From assembly GCA_039881045.1 (NCBI GenBank), contig JAYWVB010000018.1:496001-560000 (forward strand): a stretch of DNA of 64,000 nt, given 5' to 3'. The translations under genes and the position numbers were made by a program. The stretch is from Chaetomium olivaceum. Taxonomy: Eukaryota; Ascomycota; Sordariomycetes; Sordariales; Chaetomiaceae. Below the pieces are notes generated by a model, which ran no database searches, was not told the origin of the DNA, and saw only the letters and a list, made by a program, of their open reading frames with translations. This document shows positions 39,471 to 49,854 of this stretch, in pieces. Positions within the stretch are counted from its first letter, which is position 1; each line of letters begins with the position of its first letter.

Positions 39471-41121
39471 GGACATGTTTGTTGAACCCTTCAAGTCACA
39501 ATGTTCATTCTTTTGTCTTTGTACTGTATCATACTCTGTTGTTTTGTCTAATAGTTTAGCTCCCAACACTTCTTCCGAGCTACTCTCGTGTTGTCCTGTT
39601 CTCCGTCTTGTTGCCACTCCGTTCTGGATCCGCGTCTTGGGTGGGACCGGACGAAGATTCGGCAACTACCGCATGTTCGCGTTCATGGCGAGTTGGGTAT
39701 GACACGGTTCACAGACGCTCCTTTTGGTTCTTGTCTCAATGTGGGGAGCCACTGAGAGGCGTTGCTCAAATGACCAGGAGTCACATCGGGGCTCGTTCTG
39801 GATGTGATCACATACAAACCCCTGAAAAGGAAAAGAACCCTGGAAATCGGTGAGAGTGTTTGTTGCCAATAATTCCGACTTCTGCCGGAGAAACCCAAGC
39901 TGGAAGCTGCAGGCAAGGTCGTGCCCCCTGAGATGGTGTGTGGGCTCTCATCTTGACAGGTTGAACGTCGGCCATCTCAGACCAGCCCCGCTCTAGGCTC
40001 CGAGAATAGGGCAAAAGTACAAATGCCAAAAGGAGACGACCGGGTGAAACTTACTGGGTGGAAACTTGCTGAGGCCATATCGTCTAGGATGCGGCGGGCG
40101 TCGTCAGGGGTTCCCGAAAAGTAATCGTCGGGCCCGCGCCAGGCCCGCTGGGCGAGAGATGGCGTGGCGATGTCCTCGAGCTAGAGGCTGTGGAGGCGTG
40201 AATCCAGGCCCAGCAGCTACACAATGGTAGGGAGCCCGCCAGCGCTGAGTTTCGAGTGAATACTCGTCTCCCGCAGCCACATGACCGCGGTCGGGTTGAC
40301 GCTGCTTGACGGCTTCAGTACCTTGGCGACAACGGACGGATGGTCAGATGCCAGGATCGAGATCATGGTTCGCCAAACAGAGGAGCGAGAGTTGGACAGA
40401 TTTTCGATGCGGGTGAGACTGATGCGCCGAGGTCCAGAAGAATCTCACCGGCACTCGGCTTGAAAGCCTTTGCCGTGACGGGTAGCAAGCAGTGATGAGA
40501 GTACATTGGCTCCCTGGTGTCTCGTTACAATGCCGTTCGTTCCTCTGCTAAATCGCGGAAAGGACGCGGGAAGAACAGCTCGTTGCCATGGCAGGGTCTG
40601 CCCTCCTTCATCCCCTTGATCCGCGCATCTTCTCGTCTCGAATGCCATGTCTACTCCCACCCTCCGCTTCCCGGTCACGGCCTTCTGAGTGCTCAGCGAG
40701 GCCTGTAGCTCTTGACCATGTGCTGGTCCTACATTCTGTCCGTCCGGCTCCTGGAGCTGCAACGGAGGATCACGGCCGTTGTGGTTGTTGATGCTTTAAA
40801 GGGTGTTTCTTGCTTGTCGATCCCTATGAAGTTGTCTGGCTTGATATCGCGAGCCTTATTTCGAAGGATCACAAAGTCTGGTCACGTGAAACAACACGCC
40901 GCGCATGAGACCCCGAAACTCCTAGCACTTCCCGGATGTAGTTAGCGTGATTAGGCCCGATAAGCTCAGTGCCTCCGGGCGAAATAAATTCCATCCATCC
41001 CTTCTGGTAGCTTCACCTGTTGCCAACCCACCCCAGCCTCGTCCGGCACAGCGATAATCACATCATTTCACAAGAACTTCACAGCTCATCTGGCCTCGAC
41101 AGCAGCTCCCAAACCTGGCAG
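39471..41121. other. Spacer with scrambled casein-kinase-1 pieces
   Basis: At 40575-40608 (+) a KNSSLPWQGL segment matches the GSLPWQGL region of CK1 seen at 5.8 kb. At about 40780-40870 on the opposite strand ARDIKPDNFIGIDKQETPF is the catalytic loop of CK1. The two parts of one domain now lie in opposite orientations, so this is debris. 40945-40990 resembles 20320-20360. There is no other gene, although some frames (for example 40281-40463) are open. Confidence 0.5.
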
Positions 41122-42193
41122 ATGATGGAAGGAACTCGGGTGTTTCATCCTCAAAATATCCCTCATGCCATCGCCACTCTCCGGTCAGACACTCAAGTCC
41201 CAGTTCTAAACGAGAAATATTTCGACGGCGGTCAGTGTCGCATCTACAAAGTGGAGTTTCCAGATCAAGAAAGCTGGGCTATCCGCATCCCTCTGCATAT
41301 ACAAAGTGCACCACCTGAAGCCATCATCAACCTTCTCCAAGGCGAGATCCACATACTTCAGGAGCTCGAGATGAAGGGCTTTCAGTGGGCCCCTAGATTA
41401 CAAGGATCCAGCCTTACTTTCGAAAACTCGGTCGGGTACCCATTCATCGCTCTGACCTGGGTTTCAGGCGAGAGCCTTTCTTGGTCTCTGGAGCGACCAG
41501 AGCGGTCCATTCGAGACAAGATACTTCGCCAAACCGCCAGCATCATGATGTCGCTTATTGAGTGTACCCGCGAAGAGAGTAAGTAGGAGTGACCATTTCC
41601 CTCTAGCGATCAGGCTAACTTTCCTAGGGGAGCCAGCCACCCAATACTTTGAACGGATAATTGACAACAAAGTTTGTCGAGTCCGTTCTGGCTTTCTCCC
41701 TGAAATAACGGTTCAAGACTGCATTACCCAGAAACAGCTACTGAGCACGATTCTTCGGCCCGAGCTTGAAGACGCGCCTTACGCTATAGAGCATGGCGAC
41801 TTATCGTGTCGGAACATTATTGTTGATTCGGAATACAACATTACTGGGTAAGTGGACCTCAACGGAGGGTACTCTGAAATCGTGTTGCTGACCATGAGAA
41901 GCTTCATAGACTGGGGTTTCGCTGCAAAACGCCCGCTCCAAATGGCGTGTGCCCTTCCTCGCTTTCTTTGTCTTGAGCAACCGATTCTTCCCCCGCCCTT
42001 GATTCTTCTGGAGGACCGGAAGATATTTATCGCGTCTGTTGTGTCAGGGCCCTCGACATTGGCAGAACCAATTTCACTCACCCTGTCGTCAGAGGATATC
42101 GACTTTCAGCAATGCTTCCTGGAGTCCATAACGAGCAAGGGCATGCATCGCTGGTTGGCAAAGCAAGGATGGAAACTCCCCATGAGAATGTAG
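41122..42193 (+). CDS. APH-like aminoglycoside/choline-kinase-fold protein (fungal)
   Basis: Three exons (41122-41578, 41628-41847, 41902-42193) with introns of 49 and 54 bp, both with GTAAGT donors. The protein starts MMEGTRVFHPQNIPHAIATL. Motifs are YFDGGQCRIYKVEFPDQESW (nucleotide-binding lobe), AIRIPLH with the phosphate-contacting region, PFIALTWVSGESLSW (hinge), YAIEHGDLSCRNIIVDSEYN (Brenner's catalytic loop, His-Gly-Asp...Asn) and ITGFIDWGFAAKRP (metal-binding Asp). This is the standard layout of the large fungal phosphotransferase (APH, PF01636) family. The substrate is unknown and drug modification should not be assumed. About 322 aa, with all phases consistent and no lesions, so likely a real gene. 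Confidence 0.85.
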
Positions 42194-42313
42194 GGCATCT
42201 CGAGAGCGTGGGCATTTGGCGAGGGTTACTTCGTACTCAGTTAACAAGACTACTTGCGAAACTAATATCCGATGTCCTACTCGCTCCATCTTTCCCCGCA
42301 TCCGCGAAGCGAC

Positions 42314-43021
42314 CTAGCCGCTCACCGTATAGACGTGTGTTCCATGAGGATGGTTATCACCATTTGCATTGCAAGTGCATCGACATCCCCGAGTCCAGAG
42401 AGGTGCAGAGAAAAACCAAGCGGTGTCGAGCGCGATCAAGTCCTTCGGCCACTGCATTCGAGGCAGGTCAGTAACAGGAAGCAAGAAGCGGGAGGTAAAA
42501 GAAAGGTAGCGTACATCAGCCGGCTTGAGGTTGATGTTGGCCCTGCCTTGTGTGATCTCGCACAAGCCATCGAAGTCATCTCCGGGGTACCGACACAGCC
42601 CAAAGAGGTCAGCAGCGTCGTGCTGGTGGATCAAGTCCTTGAAGCTGTCCATGAAGCGAAGTTCGGATTCCTCCATCACGAGCTCATCCTCCTCCGAATA
42701 GCGGAATTCAGTCGGTCGGAACTTGCCCGTAGGGCAATAAGCCCAGACAGCTGGCTGTGGGCGTTTCATCCCCCGGATAAAACCATCTGGCCAAGGGACA
42801 GATGTACCGGCGTAGTCGACAAGCATTTCTCCAGGAGAGAGATTAAAGTGGCGGTGAAGCATGGACAATCCGAACTTAGATTCCATGCCGTGCTCGAGAA
42901 AGAAGTTTCTGAATACAGTCTTCACCAGTTCATCACCATTCAGGGCGGTGAACTTAGTGCGGGCAGCCTCAAGGGTTGGAATGCTCTGGAAATGTTTGAC
43001 GGAGTACTCGCTAACCGCCAT
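42314..43021 (-). CDS. Paralogue of the HGHIFVL-family unknown protein
   Basis: The ATG at 43021 gives MAVSEYSVKHFQSIPTLEAA. It is followed by KFGLSMLHRHFNLSPGEMLV, the core shared with 34499-35299, then WAYCPTGKFRPTEFRYSEED and FKDLIHQHDAADLFGLCRYP. An intron at 42452-42514 (GTACGC donor, TTACTGAC branch, ATGCAG acceptor) joins to WPKDLIALDTAWFFSAPLWT and a Cys/His-rich end GCRCTCNANGDNHPHGTH that suggests zinc or other metal binding. The unspliced frame is also open, so intron use needs proof. Spliced length is 214 aa. The gene converges with the APH-like gene and looks intact. Role unknown. Confidence 0.65.
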   Translation of the reverse strand: MAVSEYSVKHFQSIPTLEAARTKFTALNGDELVKTVFRNFFLEHGMESKFGLSMLHRHFNLSPGEMLVDYAGTSVPWPDGFIRGMKRPQPAVWAYCPTGKFRPTEFRYSEEDELVMEESELRFMDSFKDLIHQHDAADLFGLCRYPGDDFDGLCEITQGRANINLKPADVRYLSFTSRFLLPVTDLPRMQWPKDLIALDTAWFFSAPLWTRGCRCTCNANGDNHPHGTHVYTVSG

Positions 43022-44117
43022 AATGGACAATAAGAGGGATTCGTTCTTGCAGGCCGACTGCTGGGCCTGTAATCCAGAATGAGAGGAGGGTACTTATACT
43101 TGGGACTTAGACTCTAATGCCCCACCATCTGCACCCATCGCGGCGTGAGGGCTGCAAGGTGACGGCTACATTGTCCCTGCACCAAATCCTCCTCTCATTC
43201 CCACAAACCCCGCCTAACAACCGAATCTCCTTTGCTTTTCACGCCATACTCATCAACCGGTCAGCTCGACTCGTCACGAAGCGCGTCAGAAAGAGTGCCC
43301 GAACCAACCAGACCCAGCTCGGCGGATACAATTGGCCACGGGTGCGCCTCCGCAGGGCTGCCCCCTCGGCAGCTGCATGAAGCCTACTGGTGGTGGGGGA
43401 GGCGACGGGGTCCATTGAAAGGAACCTGCAGGCGGCAGAAAGGAGTGCCACGAATACGCATCCTGGGTATAAACCGGTGAGCTCGGATCGGCAGGTGCGT
43501 CAGACTCTTCTTCACCGGGAAACCAGGATAGGGGAAGGGGAGCGGCACGGAAGGGCCATCACAAATGCACACCTCATTGATCAACAGGGGAAGAGAAGCG
43601 AGCTTGCCGCTAATCAGACCCGATAGTGTATATAAAGGGACGTGACAGTCGCCTGTGTGATGGTATCGACCCTATAGTTGTTTTCGTCCGCTCTCCGTTA
43701 GTCGTGTATAGGGGTGATAGCGGAAGGACAATCGGAGGCTAGCGGAGTCTCCGGGTGTGACTGAGTCCATGATATGCGGAGACGTGTCCTCCCGGTTGTT
43801 GACGGCCAGCACGTTCATGGAGCGCGTAGCACGGATCTCGCTATCGCTAGCACATCTAACCGCTCCACACACGCGCCAGCCTCCGACTGGTGGTTGGAGG
43901 GTGTGCCCAGTCCAACAGAGTGGTTCGCAACCCGTCAACCTCTATCAGAGGGTCGAAGATCTATTCTATTGGTCGCTTTAGGTCAGAGGCGCAATCTGAT
44001 GCATATTCACCGGGCGCGGCGAATGAGTCTCCTCCTCCAGGGACGACAAGACGTCAACTCCCGCCCCCGTAATTTCTCCTTAGCATCGTTTCCTAGTGGC
44101 TTGAGAAGAAGAATCTG
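43022..44117. other. Spacer with repeat copies
   Basis: 43240-43345 is a diverged third copy of repeat X (CTCATCAACCGGTCAG..., TCACGAAGCGCGTCAGAAAG). 43870-44110 is the inverted partner of 16595-16860. No gene is supported. Confidence 0.5.
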
Positions 44118-44540
44118 ATGCACCTGCTGATCCGAGCTCGCCGGTTCATACCCAGAGTATTTGTGGCTTCTGCGCGTTAGCAAGCGGACGAGTAGCCTTG
44201 TGATAAAACACCTACCACGGCCGTTGTGGTTGTTGATACTTGCATACCGCCTGGTGCCGCCCAATGGGACGCCTTTCATATCCTTGCAACGCTCGGCATC
44301 ACGGAACTCCTTGGCGAGGCCAAAATCAATTCGCGATGCAGGAAGCCTTTGGAGTGAGTCATATGCAGTGTGACAAGGCAACCGAGGGAGAGCGAGGCGA
44401 TGCCCGACAGGTGTGTAAGCAGGTACACAACTTGACTTCGGTATCGGCTATTAATGGACGAGAAGTCACTAAAATGGAACAAAAAGATCCCATTACAAAG
44501 CTCGGAGCAGCTTGTTACACGGCCCTCCATTTCCCGCCGA
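44118..44540 (-). pseudogene. Casein kinase 1 fragment with internal deletion
   Basis: The minus strand reads THSKGFLHRE and then, after a frame change, IDFGLAKEFRDAERC and GTRRYASINNHNGRGRCFI. In CK1 the sequence HSKgFLHRDIKPDNF... is followed about 20 residues later by IDFGLAKEF. Here the catalytic Asp/Lys/Asn segment is deleted between HR and IDFGLAKEF. The piece stops within the intron region seen at 5.7 kb. It is a dead relative of the 5590-6216 fragment. Confidence 0.7.
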
Positions 44541-44551
44541 TATCACCAGAT

Positions 44552-44972
44552 TTATGGACACTTTGAAGGTGCTTTCACCAGTTTCACTTCCTAGTCGCAC
44601 GTTTAGCGAATTCACACATGAAATAAAGTAGCACGATCTTACATGTGGTAAAAGTAAATCAGCCCAGGTACAGCCTGGCCGAAGCGAGGCATCGGGTGGT
44701 TCGATCATCATGTCGTCCAACAACGCGCGGACTACATAGATCGTGTTAGGGGCGGTGCTTGCGACCATCCGGTCCTGGTCGAGGAAGGTCGGAACGCGGT
44801 CATAACCGAGGGTGACGAGATGCCGGTTAGCGACGTCCATCCACGCTTGATTCGCGCCACAGAGGGCTACGATCTGGGGGTCGCGGGCCGCAACCGTGCA
44901 GTAGACGAGGCTGGATTTGCACTCGGTGCCAACAAGAGCGCGCCTGTTCTCAGAGATAGACATCGCCCGCAT
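44552..44972 (-). CDS. Small two-exon protein of unknown function
   Basis: Exon 1 (44972-44643) encodes MRAMSISENRRALVGTECKS, SLVYCTVAARDPQIVALCGA and TLGYDRVPTFLDQDRMVAST. The intron at 44591-44642 has a GTAAGA donor and a CGCTAAAC branch. Exon 2 (44590-44552) adds EVKLVKAPSKCP. The product is about 122 aa, soluble, without a recognised domain. Splice phase is consistent. It lies between CK1 debris and repeat segment R, so it could also be the tail of a larger lost gene. Confidence 0.45.
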
Positions 44973-45384
44973 GAAATGAGGATACAAGCGGTCAGGGTAA
45001 GGAGGCAAGGCGGGCGAGACAGACAAGGCAACATCGTGGCTGGGAGAAGAACGGCACCTAGTCGGGTATATGTACAGCTGGCAGTTCCTGCATGCAGGGT
45101 TCCCGGTGATATTCCATGAGTCGGAAGCTATGGCTCTGTCGCGGAAGCGCGGAATGTTCTCGGCTGATCGTCCCTCTCTCAAAGACGTAAAGTTCCCGAA
45201 GCATCTATCCGTCGTTCTTAGTATGAAAGGTGTTGGGAACCCTGGGCTGCTATGAGTGGGTGATAAAGAAGGGTAGTTGAGAAGGATCACCTGCAGCCGC
45301 CAGTAGCTAAGCAAGGGTTTGCTCTCAACATTGAGATTGGGTCTAAAGGATGTGGACGGGACTGTATTTCAGTGGGGCGCATCG
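44973..45384 (+). repeat. Dispersed segment R, diverged copy 2, and spacer
   Basis: 45000-45210 resembles 32680-32900 in the same orientation (CAAGGCGGGCGAGACAGACAAG, GGTATATGTACA, CTGCATGCAGGG, then the stretch ending AAGTTCCC). Divergence is much higher than between the 32-kb and 61-kb copies. Confidence 0.65.
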
Positions 45385-45615
45385 CGAGGTGGTCCCTGTT
45401 GTGGGGCCCTGGAATGTGGCGCATCGCGAAGTCATCCCTGTGGTGGGGCGCGTCGCGAGGTGGTCCCTGTGGTGGGGCCCTGGAATGTGGCGCATCGCGA
45501 AGTCATCCCTGTGGTGGGGCGCGTCGCGAGGTGGTCCCTGTGGTGGGGCCCTGGAATGTGGCGCATCGCGAGGTAATCCCTGTGGTGGGGCGCATCGCGA
45601 GGTGGTCCCCAGAGT
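45385..45615 (+). repeat. Left CATCGCGAGGTGGTCCC minisatellite array
   Basis: Units of about 29-31 bp (GGGGCGCATCGCGAGGTGGT + CCCTGTGGT) alternate with a variant containing GGGCCCTGGAATGT, giving a higher-order period near 70 bp. The same units appear in inverted orientation at 49855-50070. Confidence 0.9.
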
Positions 45616-46523
45616 GGGGCAGGTGCATGTGTGTGTAAACCACCAAAGTCGCGTTTGTTTTGCTGCGGTCTGTGCTTAAGTGTGAGGAGCGAGCAAACAC
45701 GACACGAGGCTCAATGGCGCTGCAGGTCTTACTCAATTCTGCGAATCAAAAGCTAAGGAGAAGGGAAAGGAAGGAAAATACACGCACGCGCGCAGCGTGG
45801 GATAGGTCGTAGGGCGGGGCCCTCGTCCATAGGCTAGTCCCAAGCGGAAGTACACGTATAACCCCAACCCTGGTGCACCTTCTGTCGCTTCTCACGTGCT
45901 AGAGCTCTGACAAGAACAATATACGTGTCACGGCAGGTGGCTGGCCCAAGCGTCCCATCTTGCCGGGTTAGGGTTAGCGTGTGGGTGTCACGCCCTCCTT
46001 CCTCGAGTTGTAATTCCTCGAGTTCAATCCTCTTTCTTTTCTCTTCAGTTTAGTTTTCGCTTAATAGAGTGCGTTTACTGGTGATGCTACCACCCGCCGT
46101 CAAATCACGAGTTGCAGAGGCCACAGCCACAGGACCCACTTAAGAGGTTCAGCCACAACCCCTAACCCTGGACATGGAACGGACCTGTGCCGGTGACAGG
46201 TGGACACTCCCATCTCTGCCCGAAGGGGCATTGTCGTTCGTTTTATGATATCTCGCCGAAGGGATGGGGTATTTGTGTTTGTGGTTTTGATTTGTGTTTT
46301 GCGAGCCGCTCTTCCCCTTCTACGAAAGTGTTACCTGTCCAGCTTTGCACCAGTTCCACATAGATTAGTCAGCATAGCGGCCACGATGCTCTGCTTTATC
46401 CGAAGTTGACCCGCGCTTTCCGCATGCCCCCGCAAACTCACCATCAACCCCTCATGAGATTGCAACAGGCCCTCTCGCTGAGGATTTTCGTCCTTCCAGA
46501 CGTAGGCACGAACATATTCCGCC
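45616..46523. other. Spacer inside the second inverted cassette
   Basis: 45685-45890 is related to 20690-20890. A short GGGTTAGGGTTAG telomere-like run occurs at about 45966. 46010-46090 is T-rich and could be a promoter or LTR piece. No supported gene. Confidence 0.4.
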
Positions 46524-47910
46524 ATGTTTGACCTCCTCAGGTTGCTCGAGAAGCTGAACTCCCCCGCCGGGGCTGGGTCAAAAGGGGGATCCCAAACTCT
46601 GATTTGGAGACCATCAGCCAGCACATGTACCAGATGGCGATGATTCTGATGGCGTATCCTGGCTGGGTAAGATGAGACATTATCTCAAGAGCTATGTAGC
46701 TCCGACTTACAGGCCAATCAGGAAAATGTTGATGACCGGCTGGCGGCCGTCGAGATGGCCATTGTCCATGATGCTCCTGAAGCAATTGCCGGAGACGTGA
46801 TACCATCGGATAACATCAGCCGAGGTAATCCGTTTCGCAAGGGGGATCTTTTCGCATTGCTAACTGAAACAGAAAGGAAGCAGACTCGCGAGGAACTCGG
46901 CTTGGACTACCTTGTCTGCCTTTCGAGAGAGTCCAAGAATGATGCATTTGCCAGTCGCATTAGCAGACTCTGGAAAGAATACGAGGCGGCTGCTAGTCAC
47001 GTCTCTCGGATCGTTCATCAAGTCGATAAGTTTCAAGCTCTTTCTCAGGCGTATGCTTACTCCCGCCGGTATCCCGAACTGTCACTCCAGCTCGGCGACT
47101 TCAAAAGTCATCGGGAGCATATCACCGACGACTGGCTTGGTGGAAAAGCAGATGACATTCTTCGTGCTTGGGAAGCAAATGACTCGCATAGAATCTCAGA
47201 TACCGTCTTCATCTTCGTCATGGGCGGGCCTGGCGTTGGGAAGGGAACCCAATGCGAACTAGCCGCGCAGAAGTTTGGCTTTAGACATGTGTCCGTTGGA
47301 GCGCTCCTGCGCTCTGAAAGGGGTGTGCCCAGTTCTCTATACAGGGACTTCATTGAGAAAAGCTTTCGCGAAAGCGTGCCGGTGCCACCAACATTGGTTA
47401 TGAAACTTCTCAGCAGAGAGCTTCAAGGGCTTGGTACTGGTGGAAAAAGCATGCGTGGAGTCATTGTCGATGGGTTTCCGCTCAGCGAAGACCAGCTCAG
47501 AGCATTTGAAGAAGAGGTACGTGTGTGCAGCAGTTTCAAGCATGTGTCTAACAGATATTAGGTATCGCCTCGGTACGCAACCATCGTCATGGAGTGTCCG
47601 CCCGAAGTTATGCGTCAGCGGTTGACCAAGCGGGCGGTATCATCAGACCGGGAGGATGACGCCGGAGACAGAGCTGAGAAGAGGGTCAATATCTTTACAG
47701 AGTCGGACACTCAAGGTTTGCTGGCTCAACTCTCCAAGAACCCGCTCCAGAGGGTAAATGCATCACAGGGCTCCCTTAAGAACGGCTACAGTATACTAAC
47801 AACCTTTACCGCAGATTGATTGTGTCGGTTCGATTGCCGAGGTTCAGGCGGCGTTCCAGAGCTTCATAGCGATGGAAATGGAGGCATTCAAAACTCGGAA
47901 GCTCGATTGA
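46524..47910 (+). CDS. HD-domain (HDDC2-like) / nucleoside-monophosphate kinase fusion
   Basis: The ATG at 46524 gives MFDLLRLLEKLNSP. After a one-base frame change near 46562 it reads GWVKRGIPNSDLETISQHMY, with the first metal-binding His. The intron is at 46667-46712. Exon 2 gives MAIVHDAPEAIAGDVIPSDN (the His-Asp pair and Glu of HDDC2/YfbR-type 5'-deoxynucleotidases) and VHQVDKFQALSQAYAY. A second domain follows: FIFVMGGPGVGKGTQCELAA (P-loop), GFRHVSVGALLRSE (NMP-binding) and GVIVDGFPLSEDQLRAFEEE. Introns at 47517-47561 and 47754-47814 lead to ECPPEVMRQRLTKRAVSSDR (LID start) and a C-terminal helix. This matches adenylate/UMP-CMP kinases. A hydrolase of deoxynucleotides fused to an NMP kinase would act on nucleotide pools in the c cytosol. 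The early frameshift may be a sequence error or a recent lesion. Confidence 0.8.
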
Positions 47911-48093
47911 GTATATCCAGGGGCTGGGCAACGTTTAATTGATAAGAGTCAGGGCGATGTCCTACTGCCGAAGAGAGAACAACCATCAATTGAAAAACAT
48001 ATGGGCGATCCGTACACCCCAGCCATCTACCGCTGTGAGCTCTATCTGTGTGGGATCGTGCTGTTGGTCGCATGCGCAAAGAGTGAGGTTGCG

Positions 48094-49783
48094 CTAGCTA
48101 AGGAACAAAGGGAGTTGCGGCAGAGCCCCAGGGCCTTGGTTATCTAGCGCTAACCTTGTGAGCATGCCGTCGAGGCTGCTCTCGTCGACCTCATCGTAGG
48201 AAATGGCTCTTCTATCTTCGGCTATATCTAGTTAGCAATGAACTGAAATCTCTCTGGTCGCTTCTTACCTCGTATCGCAGCCCGGTGCTCCCTTTGTGCA
48301 TTCGCCAGACGATTCAAGATTTCCGCGATGAGAAGCTTCCCAACGTAAAGATTCCTGTTGATAAGTGTCTGTGGCTGCTCGGGATGACGCCATTTATACC
48401 GCTACAAACATTAGCGGCATAAAAACCTGTCTGTTTAACACTCGACCTACCTCCTCGACGTGCTTTGTCCAGTACACCAGTCTCCACATATCCCTCTCTA
48501 TGGTGTTCAAGAAGGTAAGCGTAGCGTAGAAGGCGTATTCTTTTCGAGCGAGATCAGGGGATGTCATAGCAGTCCGGAGCATTCGAAAGAGTCGCCGCTC
48601 CTGGTCGTAAACGTACAATTCTAGCATCCGATCCAGCTGATGTTGCAAGACTCGCGGAGCCGGGATCGTATTGAAAAAAGGGCTGTCTCGAGTCTCGACG
48701 GGTATTCCAACATCAGTTTGCCAACCCTTCACAAGAAGTCGGTTTGCAGCCCAGAGTTTGAGAGCACATGTTAATAGAGGCGACTGCCTCCATTCCTTCG
48801 GTAACTGTGGAGCAATAGCTCTCAGAACACTGTTGCTGTCCGCTTCTTCAATGCATAGCTTGACCGAACTGGCGATGTAGTCGTTGAATTTCTTGGAGCT
48901 AGGCTCCCATGCTGGGTCCAAGCCAAGCGCTGGTGTTCTCACTGATTCCCAACCTGTTTTGCTCTTGGCCCAAACGGTTGTTTGGTCATCAAATTCAGCT
49001 TCGAACTGGCGGCAGCGAACGTTGAGAGAAGTTCCGTTGGCAAAGTGGAAGACTTTGATAAGGAACGAATTGCCCTTCCATCGACTGACCCATTGGGAAT
49101 GAGACCGATAGTCCGCATTTGCCCCTACCGAGTTGTTAGAGAATTCCTACCTTTGAATCTGTAGGTACTTACACTTCTTGAAGATAGGCTCCTCAGAAAA
49201 AAGGAATCTGATACAGAATGCCCGCGATACTGTGCACCGGTGACAGTCGTCTCTACCTACAACCGTCTCACACTAACAAGGCATTAGCACAACAAAAACT
49301 CTCGATGTATATCTCAGTCCGTAATACCTTCAAGTGACGAGAGACACAAAGCATACATCGTGAGTTTTCATTGGTATAGCGAAGGGTGATGTCTCGTGTC
49401 CCGTCACACGTCGGTACGCTGTCCTGAATAGAGTGGGTATGAGATGCCTCTGTGAGATCGGTGAAAGCCTCGTTGTCTGGCGTGACACCAGGCATCTGCG
49501 CTTCGACGATGGGATAAGTGAATTCAATAAGCAAGGCATTATATTGAGCATCATCAGAGACATCGCGTAGACTAGGAGCATCAAACAAGGCTGATTCAGC
49601 TGAGTCGAGAAAAGGCAAGGTGGCGGCATTCTGGATCCAGGGTTCGCGAGTGGTGGCAGCGAGGCAGGCACTGGCTGCGACAAATCCGTTCTCAGCGACA
49701 GCGGAGGGATGAGCTGAATGGAAGTCGTCTCCATGACCATCTTCATCGTCACCGGAGGACGGGGCCCATCGTATCTCGGTCAT
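48094..49783 (-). CDS. Zn2Cys6 binuclear-cluster transcription factor
   Basis: Five exons: 49783-49328, 49272-49173, 49124-48451, 48401-48269 and 48227-48094. All introns are 41-55 bp with consensus signals and consistent phases. The protein starts MTEIRWAPSSGDDEDGHGDD. Joining exons 1 and 2 creates CMLCVSRHLKCETVVGRDDC followed by HRCTVSRAFC, an exact C-x2-C-x6-C-x8-C-x2-C-x6-C zinc cluster at about residues 143-170, with the intron placed right before the third Cys. Exon 3 holds the regulator C-terminal domain common in fungal proteins of this type (LKLWAANRLLVKGW, PAPRVLQHQLDRMLELYVYD, NTIERDMWRLVYWTKHVEE) and exon 4 RYKWRHPEQPQTLINRN. It appears intact at about 498 aa. A nuclear DNA-binding regulator; targets unknown. 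It lies within the 45.4-50.1 kb cassette, convergent with the fusion gene. Confidence 0.9.
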
Positions 49784-49854
49784 GTTGCAAGCTTCTGTTG
49801 AGGAAGTTTGGGAAATACTCCGTAGGCAGCGAGGTTGAGTCGCGAGCGCCCCGG

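Noticed and set aside
42272..43033. 253-codon plus-strand frame
   Set aside because: Shadow of the minus-strand HGHIFVL-family paralogue.
45385..45615. Coding reading of the CATCGCGAGG arrays (WRIAKSSLWWGASRGGP etc.)
   Set aside because: All three frames are open through the array because of its composition and unit length, and nothing outside supports a gene.
45960..45980. GGGTTAGGGTTAG as a telomere end
   Set aside because: Only two units, interstitial, and matched by another short run near 55963. Not a chromosome end.
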